Positions 14,624 through 23,112 of a stretch of DNA of 64,000 nt are shown one piece after another. The notes under the pieces are model-generated. The model searched no databases and had not been told where the DNA came from. It saw nothing but the letters and a program-made list of their open reading frames with translations. The stretch covers positions 1 to 64,000 of the forward strand of contig NZ_OOHJ01000024.1 of assembly GCF_900323885.1 (NCBI RefSeq), in the 5' to 3' direction. Source of the DNA: [Actinomadura] parvosata subsp. kistnae. Lineage in GTDB: Bacteria > Actinomycetota > Actinomycetes > Streptosporangiales > Streptosporangiaceae. Made by a program: the position numbers and the translations under genes. Positions within the stretch are counted from its first letter, which is position 1, and each line of letters opens with the position of its first letter.

Positions 14624-17600
14624 CTAGCGGCTGAGCCAGCCACGCAGCCGTTCGAGCAGATCGTCCACATCGACCGGCTTGGGCACGTAGTCAGAGACGC
14701 CAGACGCGATGGACTTCTCCCGGTCGCCCCGCATGACCTTGGCGGTCAGCGCGATGATCGGCAGGTCGGCGAACTGGGGCATGCGGCGGATGGCCGACGT
14801 CGTGGCCCAGCCGTCCATCTCCGGCATCATGATGTCCATCAGCACGAGCGCGACGTCCTCGTTGCGTTCGAGCTGCTCGATGCCCTCCCGCCCGTTCTCG
14901 GCGTAGACGACGGTCGAGCCATGCCGCTCCAGCACGCTGGTCAGCGCGAACACGTTGCGGATGTCGTCGTCCACGATCAGGATCTTGGCGCCGTTGAGCG
15001 GGTCGTCGCCCTGCCACTGGCTAAGCGTCTCCGCCGGCGGCTCGACCAGCTCGGGCGCCGTGGTGGCCGACTCCTCGCTCGGCTGCGTCATGAGCTGCCT
15101 GCGCGCCGTGCCAGGGTCAGTGGCGGCGAGCGGGCCGATGTAGGAGGCCGGCAGGTAGAGCGTGAACGTGCTGCCCTTGCCCAGCTCGCTGTCCACGTGG
15201 ATCTCGCCGCCGAGCAGCCGCGCGATGTCGCGGCAGATCGCCAAGCCCAGGCCGGTGCCGCCGTACTTCCTGCTCGTCGTGCTGTCGGCCTGCCTGAACG
15301 CCTCGAAGATGACGTCGCGCTTGTCGGGCGCGATGCCGATGCCGGTGTCGATCACCTGGAACGCCAGCAGGTCGGTGGCGTCGTGCAGGCTGTCGTCGTC
15401 GTAGTCGACCCCTGGAGGAGCCATCGCGACCCGCAGCTTGACCTCTCCACGCGGGGTGAACTTGATCGCGTTGGAGAGCAGGTTGCGCAGCACCTGCTGC
15501 AGGCGCTGCTCGTCGGCGCGCAGCTCGTTCGGCACGTCGGGCTCGACGTCCACGATGAGCGACAGCCGCCTGTCCTGGGCGAGCGGCGCGAACGCGGCCT
15601 CCAGTAGCCTCACCAGCTTCGGCAGCGACACCAGGATCGGATGGATGCCCATCCGGCCCGCCTCGATCGATGTCACGTCGAGCATGTCGTTGATGAGCTG
15701 CAGCAGCGCCGAGCCAGCGCTGTAAATCGTCCGGGCGAACTCCACCTGCTGCGAGGTCAGGTTGCCCTCGGCGTTGTCGGCCAGCAGCTTGGTCAGCACC
15801 AACATGCTGTTGAGCGGCGTTCGCAGCTCGTGCGACATGTTCGCGAGAAACTCGGACTTATAGCGCGAGGACACCGCCAGTTGCTCCGCGCGTTCCATGA
15901 GCTCTGCGTTGTACTTCCTCAGTTCCTCATGTGCCTTCAATGCCTCCATCTTGAGTGCGATATCTTTCTCGCTACGTTCGACAAAAGATGCAATGTTGGA
16001 CGAAATATCTCCTGGTCGTTCCAGAAGCCAACGTTGTGCTTCTGCTACCCGCACGTCGGACAGCAGATCACCCTCCACAAGACGCTCTTCTATAACGGCT
16101 AGCCAGCGTTGGAACTCTGCATCTTCATCGACCCAGTTCCGCAGGCGACCCCATTCACGTATTAACGCTTCGTGAGCGATTTCTGCTGTGTCTGGCCCCT
16201 CGGGCGCGAGTACTACCAATCGGTTACGCTCATCAGCAAGAGCCTCTGCTATCGCCCAACCCTCGCCGAGGTAGTCGCGATGGGCGACCACTCGAACAGC
16301 GCTCGCTGCTCCTCCACGTGCTCGCACCATCGCTAGCAGAACGCGTCTTATGCTGGCCTCGTCGAATACTTCGCAAAGCTTGCGGTGAACATCCTCAGCG
16401 TGCCGGTTGAGCGCTCCAGCGACGCCGCCGAGTGCGTGGTAGTGGTCGAAGGTCAACTTGAGCTTCGACTGCATTTTCCAGAGTTTGGTCAGAGTAAACT
16501 CTAGTAGAGGCAGTCCTCCCCGACTCTTGCTCGCTTCTGTAGCGATAGCTTCGGCGAGCATAGGAGAGTACAGGACACCTTCGGTGCGAGACGGCTCAAC
16601 GATAACTCGCTTCAATGCCTGCTCATCCAGTGGGGAAACATTCAACTGCCGATCCTGCAACCTCAGCCCCATGCCAGGAAGCTCTAAAATTGCAGGAAGA
16701 AAGTCGGCTCTAAGAGCGCATATCACACGCACAGCGGAAGACGTTGGTCTTTGATCCGCAAGGGGAAGTAGCCGCGTCAGAAAGTCATACCCGCTATCAA
16801 CACCTTTCTCGGCCGTGAACAATTCCTCCATCTGGTCGCACACAACAGCTACAGGCATACTTGACATGAGTGACATTTTATTCGCGACGTACGTCAAGCC
16901 GAACTGGCGAATCTCTGCGGAGCACTCATTCAGATCGGCCAGCGACAGAGGTGTTTCCGGCGATATCAGATTCAGTAGGGCCCGCGCAGCGGAATCATAT
17001 GGCGACTGGCCTGGTCGGAATGTAGCCACCCGCCAGCCTTCCGAATGCAGAGCAGGCGCTAAACCTGCAGCAATCAAGGATGATTTACCTACGCCAGATG
17101 GCCCCACTACCAGAGTCAGCGGATTGATCCGGACCATGGACCTCAGTCGAGCTACCTCGTCTTCCCGCCCAACGAAAAGACCAGCACGAGCGTCCTCAGC
17201 AGTAAACACGCTCAATCCACGGTATGGGCAGGGCGGCAGCACGGCGTCAGCCAGCACTTCGGGCCACGATTCTATTATATGTCTGACCGGAATCGCATAG
17301 GCGTCGCCCACGGAGCCATCACGAGAAGCGACCACCAGCATGCCGATAACTGCATCGCCCGCTTCATCATCAACAATGGCGGGGCTACCGCTATATCCCG
17401 GCTGCGCTCGAAGAGCCGATTCGGCATCGGCATCAAGTTGAAGTAAGCCGCCAGCAACAGTGCCACGAATCCTACACTTGCTCCATGCACCGTTCACGCG
17501 GACAGGTGAACTCGGATAGCCAAATATGCTCACGTCAGTCTTCGGTGGTTCTTTGCTGTTCATCAAGCGAGCAGGGCCAGCTCCGAAAGGCAGAGAATCT

Positions 17601-17911
17601 CCTCCAACTAGTGCAAGACAAGCAATATCCCGACCTTCTGTGCCATTTACCGTCGGCGGACTCCAGTTAACAATCTTGCATTTTCTGAGAGGCGCCCCAT
17701 CGACATCACCAAGGAGCGGAAACTCGACCTGAATCCGCACAGCTGGCCCTGGGTGCTCACATACTGTTTTGTCCCGCTTCATGGCTGCATTGACAACATG
17801 TGCACATGTCACAATTTCGCGCTCACCAACCACGAAGCCCACCCCGACGGTATCCTCGCTTCCAATGCGCAGAATGCGAACCATGAACCCGTTTTCTGAC
17901 ACGCCCGCCAT
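14624..17911 (-). CDS. Trypsin-like protease / STAND NTPase / hybrid histidine kinase fusion
   Basis: 1,095 residues with four modules. (1) Residues 1-215, trypsin-like protease with His38 (TCAHVV), Asp95 (GRDIACLAL) and Ser174 (QPGYSGSPA). (2) About 228-645, STAND-type NTPase: FVGREDEV, P-loop GPSGVGKSS (270-278), Walker B VAVVCDQMEEL, and a winged-helix-like end with IAHEALIREWGRL. (3) About 680-920, HisKA plus HATPase: phospho-His694 (MSHELRTPL), N box LRNLLSNAIKFT, DTGIGI, GGTGLGL. (4) 975-1095, receiver with acidic DDD 981-983, phospho-Asp1026 (MDIMMPEMDG), Thr1056, Lys1078. All catalytic residues are present. No signal peptide or membrane span: cytoplasmic. It follows the TRYPCO-like gene by 3 bp. 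Codon use is less GC-rich in the protease and NTPase part. Predicted conflict/defence sensor-effector; role inferred. Confidence 0.85.
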   Translation of the reverse strand: MAGVSENGFMVRILRIGSEDTVGVGFVVGEREIVTCAHVVNAAMKRDKTVCEHPGPAVRIQVEFPLLGDVDGAPLRKCKIVNWSPPTVNGTEGRDIACLALVGGDSLPFGAGPARLMNSKEPPKTDVSIFGYPSSPVRVNGAWSKCRIRGTVAGGLLQLDADAESALRAQPGYSGSPAIVDDEAGDAVIGMLVVASRDGSVGDAYAIPVRHIIESWPEVLADAVLPPCPYRGLSVFTAEDARAGLFVGREDEVARLRSMVRINPLTLVVGPSGVGKSSLIAAGLAPALHSEGWRVATFRPGQSPYDSAARALLNLISPETPLSLADLNECSAEIRQFGLTYVANKMSLMSSMPVAVVCDQMEELFTAEKGVDSGYDFLTRLLPLADQRPTSSAVRVICALRADFLPAILELPGMGLRLQDRQLNVSPLDEQALKRVIVEPSRTEGVLYSPMLAEAIATEASKSRGGLPLLEFTLTKLWKMQSKLKLTFDHYHALGGVAGALNRHAEDVHRKLCEVFDEASIRRVLLAMVRARGGAASAVRVVAHRDYLGEGWAIAEALADERNRLVVLAPEGPDTAEIAHEALIREWGRLRNWVDEDAEFQRWLAVIEERLVEGDLLSDVRVAEAQRWLLERPGDISSNIASFVERSEKDIALKMEALKAHEELRKYNAELMERAEQLAVSSRYKSEFLANMSHELRTPLNSMLVLTKLLADNAEGNLTSQQVEFARTIYSAGSALLQLINDMLDVTSIEAGRMGIHPILVSLPKLVRLLEAAFAPLAQDRRLSLIVDVEPDVPNELRADEQRLQQVLRNLLSNAIKFTPRGEVKLRVAMAPPGVDYDDDSLHDATDLLAFQVIDTGIGIAPDKRDVIFEAFRQADSTTSRKYGGTGLGLAICRDIARLLGGEIHVDSELGKGSTFTLYLPASYIGPLAATDPGTARRQLMTQPSEESATTAPELVEPPAETLSQWQGDDPLNGAKILIVDDDIRNVFALTSVLERHGSTVVYAENGREGIEQLERNEDVALVLMDIMMPEMDGWATTSAIRRMPQFADLPIIALTAKVMRGDREKSIASGVSDYVPKPVDVDDLLERLRGWLSR

Positions 17912-17914
17912 TCC

Positions 17915-18235
17915 CTAGGTCCGCTTCCATAGCGCCCGTATCGCGAAGTTTACTTCTGAGGTCCCCTTGGCGATCACTACCGTGGATTCACCGCCCACCT
18001 TCAAGCCGAATTCTATTTCGACTTCGTCAGGGCTCGTCTCCCGAAGAGTGTCTATTACCTGCACCAAGGCAGGTTTTATGCCTTGCAAGGCCCTGTCGAG
18101 CGATTTTCGAGCTCGCGCGACGGTTCCGTCTCCTGCAGCAAGGTCGAGATCCTCGCCCATAAGATCACGATCGACCTCAAAGACGATCACAGCTTCCTTG
18201 TCGGTTTCGACAGAAACTGACAGCAACCTGTCCAT
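17915..18235 (-). CDS. Trypsin-co-occurring domain 1 (TRYPCO1-like) protein
   Basis: 106 residues, ATG 18235 with GGAGG 7 bp upstream. Pattern: VSVETDKEAVIVFEVDRD, a helical middle, then SPDEVEIEFGLKVGGESTVV and a closing AIRALWKRT. The strand EIEFGLKVGGE.. is characteristic of the small domain that accompanies trypsin-like proteases in actinobacterial and cyanobacterial conflict systems (CU044_2847-type). It is the first gene of a two-gene operon with the protease-NTPase-kinase fusion and is expected to bind or be cut by the protease module; this is inference from family context. Confidence 0.75.
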   Translation of the reverse strand: MDRLLSVSVETDKEAVIVFEVDRDLMGEDLDLAAGDGTVARARKSLDRALQGIKPALVQVIDTLRETSPDEVEIEFGLKVGGESTVVIAKGTSEVNFAIRALWKRT

Positions 18236-18437
18236 GTCAAATCCTCCACAATCGGCACAAGCTTGCGGACCTCGATCATGATCAGTATCGTTTCATTCCA
18301 TAGAATCGTTACATACATGCACTGCTTTGTCAGCGAATCGATAGAGGCGGGGCGTGCGAGAGGGCCTGCATAGGACGTCGCCTCATGCACGATGAACGTT
18401 CGGTTCGGCCATCCGGACACTCTGATCCTTTGAGCAC
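18236..18437. other. Promoter region of the protease-NTPase-kinase operon
   Basis: A possible promoter on the minus strand pairs CTGACA (about 18331) with TAACGA 16 bp on; weak. No 12-bp-phased element operator is present, unlike the neighbouring operons. Confidence 0.3.
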
Positions 18438-18468
18438 GTGGGCGGCCCCTCTGTACGGGACCGCCCAC
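18438..18468 (-). terminator. Rho-independent-type hairpin after the DUF2786 gene
   Basis: GTGGGCGGCCCC and GGGACCGCCCAC pair with one internal mismatch around a 7-base loop, starting 7 bp past the TAG of the DUF2786 gene. Confidence 0.65.
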
Positions 18469-18474
18469 AAATCG

Positions 18475-19207
18475 CTAACAGATAGAGCCCTTGGGCGAGG
18501 TGTCCAGGCGAGTGCCGCCGATGTCAGCGCGCCGGCCGGCTTCGGCCCCCTTAAGCCAGGCGTCGCTGTTCACCTTGACCTTGCGGGCGTTGCGCAGCCT
18601 GGGGTAGAGCTTGGCGACGAGCGTGTCCACGATCTCGTCGCTCTTGACGAGGACGAGGGCGGTGCTGACCTCGCCGGGCTGGTCCTGGGCGGCCTGTTCA
18701 TCGGCGGCGCGCTTTTCGGGCCTCTTCGAGCTTGGCGACGGCCTCGGTGATGAAGCCGAACATCCACGAGCGGCGGTAGAGGGTCTTCGGCTCGCCCTGG
18801 GGGGCCCGCTGCTGGTGCATGCCGCTCAGCATCTGCAGCAGCAGGCTGGGGTAGAGCAGTTCGACGCGCTCCAGGTCGTAGGCGAAGCCGATAAGTTCGA
18901 CGGTGCCGTCCTTGTGTCCCGGCACGCGCATGGTGACGGCTCGGCAGCGCAAGGCGTTGGCCACACCATGGAGGAGGGTTGCCTGCTCCTTACTCCATGG
19001 GTCGGGCACGGCGACGGCGCGCAGTTCAGGCTTCTCGCGGCCGGACTGCAGGTAGCCGAGCCGTGCTTGGTCGATGCCGTACTTGGCCATGAGGCCGCGG
19101 GCCGCGGTCATGAAGGTCTCGCGTTCGTGTTCGTTGGTGGTGCCTTCAGCCTTGGCGAGGAGCTTGCGGACGCGGTCGAAGGTCTTCGTGCTGGCAATGG
19201 TGGTCAT
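18475..19207 (-). pseudogene. DUF2786 protein, frameshifted near residue 167
   Basis: ATG 19207 with GGAG. The N-terminal DUF2786 motif is clear: FDRVRKLLAKAEGTTNEHER, then GLMAKYGID. The middle has LRCRAVTMRVPGHKDGTVEL. The frame stops at 18698 after LEEARKARRR, but the adjacent frame continues ADEQAAQDQPGEVSTALVLV, then KVKVNSDAWLKGAEAGRRAD and ends GTRLDTSPKGSIC at 18475, directly before a terminator. One base shift in GCGCGCCGCC splits it. DUF2786 proteins are of unknown function, common in phages and mobile elements. Confidence 0.65.
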
Positions 19208-19274
19208 GTGTCTCCGTTTCGGTTCGTGAGGGGGCGGGTGTGCCGGCCGGGTAGGGCGGGCACGCCTGTGGTGG

Positions 19275-19878
19275 TCAGTAGCGGGTGGCGTTGCGGTCGT
19301 CGGTGGTGAACCCGCCGCGCCCGGTCGAGAGCATGCGGCCGGTCCGGGTCAGCGACTCTTCGGTCTTGTTCGAGCCGTAGGGCAGGGTCATGGCGGGGTC
19401 GATGCCCATCCGCTCGGCGATGGTGATGGCGTCCTGATCGGCGCCGAGGAAGGCGATCTTCCAGCCTTGGGCGCGCTTGGCGGTGATGAGCTGGTTGATC
19501 TGGTCGAGGGTGTAGGCGCGGGAATGGTTCTCCTCGCCGTCGGTCTGGATGGCGAGGCAGATCTCGCCGGGCTGGTCGCCTTCGGGCATCTGGTCGACGT
19601 GCTCGGCGATGCGGGTGATGGTGATGCCGATCGCGTCGAGCAGCGCCGTGCGGCCGGAGGGGTTCATCTGGTAGAGGGGCGTGGTTGAGGGCGGGGTACT
19701 CGTAGACGACGCGGTGGTTGGTGGCGAAGTCGTAGAGGCTGACGAGGGTTTCGGCGGGGTTGGTCTTCTGCTCTAGCAGGAGCGTGATGTGGCCGCATTC
19801 GGCGTCGTTCTTCACCTGGTGCATGGAGCCGGAGCGGTCCATGAGGACCACGAGGAGGCGGCGTCGGGGGTGGGGCAT
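19275..19878 (-). pseudogene. VWA-domain protein, frameshifted in a C run
   Basis: Frame one: RRRLLVVLMDRSGSMHQVKN carries the MIDAS DxSGS motif; then SLYDFATNHRVVYEYPALNH. At the CCCC run near 19,680 the reading moves to the frame MNPSGRTALLDAIGITITRI (second MIDAS element), QTDGEENHSRAYT (third, DGEEN) and ends GFTTDDRNATRY at 19275. A von Willebrand A fold with metal site; partners unknown. It precedes the DUF2786 gene on the same transcript. Deleting one C restores one frame of ~200 codons. Confidence 0.65.
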
Positions 19879-19938
19879 GTCAGTCTCTGTCCAGGTGAGG
19901 GGTGGGGCGCGGCTGGATGGTCGCGCCAGATAGAGGTG

Positions 19939-19958
19939 CGCTTGCGGTTTCGCTAGCG
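19939..19958. promoter_or_regulatory. Paired 12-bp-phased palindromes (element operator)
   Basis: CGCTTGCG at 19939-19946 and CGCTAGCG at 19951-19958, joined by GTTT; 61 bp upstream of the VWA gene on the minus strand. Confidence 0.65.
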
Positions 19959-20174
19959 TTTATTCTCCCGTGCGGCGACGTCTGCGCGGGATGAGGGTGA
20001 GATGGTCACTCTTGCACAGTCGTTGCGCTACCGCAACGAGACGCGTGAATCGTCTGAGAGGACGTTTCGCGAGCGATCTCGGGACGTGTAAGGGGGTTAC
20101 CTGTGGGAAGCGCGTTTCGTGTCTCTGTGACCCTCTCGGGGAGGTTGCGAGGGATGTAGTGGGTGTTCGATGGC
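19959..20174. other. Long divergent intergenic region, no gene seen
   Basis: Between the VWA and ribbon-helix-helix genes. Holds a perfect stem CGTTGCG-CTAC-CGCAACG at 20021-20038; nothing else recognised. Confidence 0.35.
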
Positions 20175-20194
20175 CGCTAGCACATCCGCTATGC
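20175..20194. promoter_or_regulatory. Paired 12-bp-phased palindromes (element operator)
   Basis: CGCTAGCA at 20175-20182 and CGCTATGC at 20187-20194, about 90 bp upstream of the tandem ribbon-helix-helix gene, the only plus-strand operon with this site. Confidence 0.5.
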
Positions 20195-20211
20195 ACACGG
20201 GTGCATTCACT

Positions 20212-20226
20212 TGCGCAAAAAGCGCA
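20212..20226. promoter_or_regulatory. Inverted repeat TGCGC-A5-GCGCA, identical to 8154-8168
   Basis: Same 15 bases as upstream of the XRE gene at 8196; here 58 bp before the ribbon-helix-helix gene. Confidence 0.5.
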
Positions 20227-20283
20227 ACGCCTAAAGACTAGGAGGCAACACCGTCCGGCGATCCCTCGGAGGCAACACCCGTC

Positions 20284-20832
20284 ATGGCCAGGAAAGCCAC
20301 GGCACGCACCCCAAGCGACGCCTCCGACCAGCTGCCGACCCCCGGCCCAGGTGAACCCCGCAGAGCCGAACCCGCTCGGCAAGCGAAACCGCGAGCAACA
20401 CCACGCACCACCGCACCCAAAGCCATGTACCGCCTGACCGTCCGTATCACCGACGAAATGGACCGCCGCATCAGCGCGGCGAACGAGCAGTACGGCCTGG
20501 GACCTCAACCGATCGTCCACGAGGCGATCAACGCCTACGCGGACGCCCTCGGAGTCCCTGAGATCCTCCCCATCCCCAAGCCGGAAGACCGTCCTCACCG
20601 GCCCGCCCCTCCCTCTGAAGGCCGCCGCAGCCGTAGCCCCAAGGGAGTCCGGAAGCCGGAACCCCCCAAGATCGGCACCCGTATCACCCCGCTGACCGAC
20701 ACCCGCCTTACCGCGCTCTGCGAGCTCACCGGCGATGGCCCTCAGCAGATCGTCAACACCGCTCTCAACATCTGGATGAACCGCAAGGGCATCCGCAGCT
20801 CCGGCAGCGACGCCAGCCAGGTATCGGCGTGA
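20284..20832 (+). CDS. Tandem ribbon-helix-helix-like DNA-binding protein, 182 aa
   Basis: ATG 20284, GGAGG 11 bp upstream. After a basic, proline-rich N-terminus come two similar units: MYRLTVRITDEMDRRISAAN with PQPIVHEAINAYADALGV, and GTRITPLTDTRLTALCELTG with PQQIVNTALNIWMNRKGI. Each has a beta strand followed by two helices as in ribbon-helix-helix (Arc/MetJ) proteins; two copies in one chain would give a ready-made dimer unit. Flanked by the phased palindrom pair upstream, it is my first candidate for the regulator of the element's shared operators. A hairpin terminator follows the stop. Confidence 0.6.
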   Translation: MARKATARTPSDASDQLPTPGPGEPRRAEPARQAKPRATPRTTAPKAMYRLTVRITDEMDRRISAANEQYGLGPQPIVHEAINAYADALGVPEILPIPKPEDRPHRPAPPSEGRRSRSPKGVRKPEPPKIGTRITPLTDTRLTALCELTGDGPQQIVNTALNIWMNRKGIRSSGSDASQVSA

Positions 20833-20838
20833 CGCGAC

Positions 20839-20867
20839 GAGGGGCCTCGGATACGGCCGGGCCCCTC
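20839..20867 (+). terminator. Hairpin terminator of the ribbon-helix-helix gene
   Basis: GAGGGGCC and GGCCCCTC form a perfect 8-bp stem 7 bp past the stop. Confidence 0.55.
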
Positions 20868-20937
20868 ATCCTGATGCGGGGTGCAAACCTCTCCCCACCG
20901 GCGCGCCGCCGCAGGCGCCGGCCACTCCCCCGTCATC

Positions 20938-21600
20938 TCAAGCGGCCCGCTCAGCGCACCCGGGCAGCACCGCTGGGCGCAACTCCTCCAGCACTCCGAG
21001 CAACTGCGTGGCCAGCGTGAACTCCAGCCGCTGGAATTCCTCGAACGAGACGACGACCTTCTCTTGCACGAGCGGGACGCCATGCCCGCCCGCGAGCCGG
21101 TGGAGGTCGCCGAGGACGCCGTACGGCTCGACACGGGCAGCCGTATAGACCGGCGACTCGGCACCAAGCTTCGGGCACAGCCGTCTAGCCATCGGGATGC
21201 ATGCCGGGCAGGTCGGCGGTGAATTCAGGTACGGCTCCCCCGCCGCCGTGTACCAGGGCGGGCACGCCAGCACCCACCACAGCCGGCCGGTGCGAGGGTC
21301 GCGGGCGTTCCCGCCGCACACCTGGCACAGACCGAGCCGCATGCAACGCCGCTGACGGCATGTGTTGACCCGGCCGAACAGTGGGGCGCCGGTCTGGCTG
21401 ACGCCCTGCCGGTGCCACAGCGTGCCCCACATCCAGTCGGCCGGGAGGTGGTCGGGGAAGGCGAGCCGCGCCCCTCGCGTGGCCCCTGGGTCAGAGATCG
21501 CCGTCAAGGTGTACGGCACGGCTTCGCCCTCGTACGCGGTGACGTACGGGACAGGCAGGCGCGGCGCCCGGCACGAGCCCGGCGCGGCAGAGACCGTCAT
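20938..21600 (-). CDS. Cysteine-rich conserved hypothetical protein, 220 aa
   Basis: ATG 21600 overlaps the stop of the upstream small gene (ATGA). The centre carries a zinc-binding-like array: NTCRQRRCMRLGLCQVCGGN, LACPPWY, SPPTCPACIPMARRLCPKLG. The C-terminal part is helical (EFQRLEFTLATQLLGVLEEL). Proteins of this type recur in actinobacterial phages and integrative elements; function unknown. The N-terminal part lacks a signal peptide, so it acts in the cytoplasm. Confidence 0.65.
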   Translation of the reverse strand: MTVSAAPGSCRAPRLPVPYVTAYEGEAVPYTLTAISDPGATRGARLAFPDHLPADWMWGTLWHRQGVSQTGAPLFGRVNTCRQRRCMRLGLCQVCGGNARDPRTGRLWWVLACPPWYTAAGEPYLNSPPTCPACIPMARRLCPKLGAESPVYTAARVEPYGVLGDLHRLAGGHGVPLVQEKVVVSFEEFQRLEFTLATQLLGVLEELRPAVLPGCAERAA

Positions 21601-21749
21601 GCGCTCTCCCGCCGCGCCGCAGCCTCTTGAGCTGCCGCAGTCTCCTGCTCGCGCTGAACGCGCATGCGCCGTGCGTGCTCGGCGAGCGCCAGTTCCAGGC
21701 GAATCAGCTGTTCTTCAGGGGCAAAGTGCGCGTCGTGCTCGAAGGCCAT
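21597..21749 (-). CDS. Small helical protein, 50 aa
   Basis: ATG 21749; MAFEHDAHFAPEEQLIRLEL then a charged alanine/glutamine helix (RVQREQETAAAQEAAARRES). The stop overlaps the next start by ATGA, so the two are translationally coupled. Probably forms a coiled coil; function unknown. Confidence 0.55.
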   Translation of the reverse strand: MAFEHDAHFAPEEQLIRLELALAEHARRMRVQREQETAAAQEAAARRESA

Positions 21750-21830
21750 GTCGTGCTCCGTGCGGGAGAAGGGGCAAGGAAGTCACGGGTAGGTGATCTT
21801 CCGGCTTCGGTACGTTAAGGGTTTCTCAAC

Positions 21831-21850
21831 CTTAGCGCTTAAGCGCTAAG
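21831..21850. promoter_or_regulatory. Perfect 20-bp palindrome between divergent genes, likely GntR operator
   Basis: CTTAGCGCTTAAGCGCTAAG reads the same on both strands. It lies 44 bp before the GntR start and 82 bp before the divergent small gene. GntR regulators usually bind palindromes next to their own gene. Confidence 0.6.
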
Positions 21851-21893
21851 ACGCTAAGGAGGGATGGCGCTATAGCGCTGATGTCATGGCTTC

Positions 21894-22307
21894 GTGACCT
21901 TGGACCCGACCGCCGACAGGCCGTTGTTCAGACAGCTCGCCGACGTGCTTCGCGAGCAGATCCGAAGCGGCGCTCTCCGTCCCGGCAGCAAGCTGCAGTC
22001 CCTTCACCGCATGGCCGCCGAGTACAGCGTGGGCGTGGCCACGGTCGAGGACGCCCTGGCGGTCCTGCGGGGTGAGGGGCTGATCGAGTCACGCAAAGGC
22101 GTCGGCAGCTTCGTCCTGGAGCAGACCGAACGCCAGACGGTGACCGTCGAGGGCCCGGCATTCGTCGAAGCGCGCATGCCCACGCCAGACGAGCGGCGCG
22201 AACTCGGGCTGCCCGCGCAAGGGGTGCCGGTGCTGGTGGTCGAGAAGGATGGCCAGGAGCAGGTGCTCCCCGCCAACCGGACGCGACTGGAGATACCGCA
22301 GAGCTGA
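21894..22307 (+). CDS. GntR-family regulator, 137 aa
   Basis: GTG 21894. Residues 5-70 are a GntR winged helix: DRPLFRQLADVLREQIRSGA, LRPGSKLQSLHRMAAEYSVG, VATVEDALAVLRGEGLIESR, KGVGSFVLE. The effector domain is reduced to ~60 residues (short form as in KorSA/TraR-type regulators of actinomycete conjugative elements; comparison from memory). The palindrome 44 bp upstream suggests autoregulation. The ribosome site is weak. Confidence 0.8.
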   Translation: MTLDPTADRPLFRQLADVLREQIRSGALRPGSKLQSLHRMAAEYSVGVATVEDALAVLRGEGLIESRKGVGSFVLEQTERQTVTVEGPAFVEARMPTPDERRELGLPAQGVPVLVVEKDGQEQVLPANRTRLEIPQS

Positions 22308-22315
22308 TCGGCTGA

Positions 22316-22968
22316 TCAGCTGGGGCGGCGCAAACCTTCCCTGCTCGCTATGCGTGCGAGCTGCTCCACCTTGATGCCGAGCCTGCGAGCGATCTCCGCC
22401 GCCGGTTCGGTCGTCGGGTAGGAGGCGCGCAGGTCCGCCATCTGCTCGTCCGTCAGCCGGATGCGCGGGGGCGCCCGCGCCGGTTGCGCCGGTGCACGCC
22501 GGCGTCGGAGGCGTATCGGTAGACCGTCACCGCGCTCACGTCGAAATCGGCGGCGATCTCCGCGACGGAGTGTTCGAGGTCCTCGGCGTAGCGACGCAGC
22601 AACTCGGCCCGTTCCTGCGTGGTGAGCGGCGGTTTCAGCTCTCCGTCACCGTGGCCGTCCGGCTCTTGCAGCGGACGGGCGCGGTGCTCCTGCCACCGGG
22701 CATGCACGTCGGCCAGGAGGTCCTTGACGGCGTCCCCTTGCGTGCGCGCGTACCGGGCTGACGCGCGCGGCACGGCGAGCCCGGACAGCCGGCGCGCCTT
22801 CCAGCCGACGACGGCGCCCGTGGCGTCGCTGCGGATGGGCTCAATCCCGCCCACGTGCTCCCCTGCCACGAACACGTGCTTCGGCTGCGACCCGTGAGCC
22901 GGGTCAAGCTGGTAGGCGGCCAGCTCCGCGTCGCTGTACCACTCAGAACGACGGACAGGGTCAGTCAT
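22316..22968 (-). pseudogene. Protein with two helix-turn-helix units, frameshifted in a C run
   Basis: ATG 22968: MTDPVRRSEWYSDAELAAYQ, then a middle region and a first helix-turn-helix (TTQERAELLRRYAEDLEHSV, AADFDVSAVTVYRYASDAGV). At CGCCCCCGC the frame stops (22453), while the next frame reads IRLTDEQMADLRASYPTTEP, AAEIARRLGIKVEQLARIAS and ends LRRPS at 22316: a second, similar unit. Adding one C to the run joins them. Likely a DNA-binding protein; target unknown. No clear ribosome site. Confidence 0.6.
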
Positions 22969-23112
22969 GAGAGGAGATGCTACTCGACCGGCTTTGCGTG
23001 CACGCTCGGCGCCAACTCGGTACGAACGCGCATGACAAGTCCCATGTAGAGCCGAGAGAGCGGAAGTGTGCCGATCTAACTGACCGACACGCCATCCGCG
23101 GAAACTAGACAT

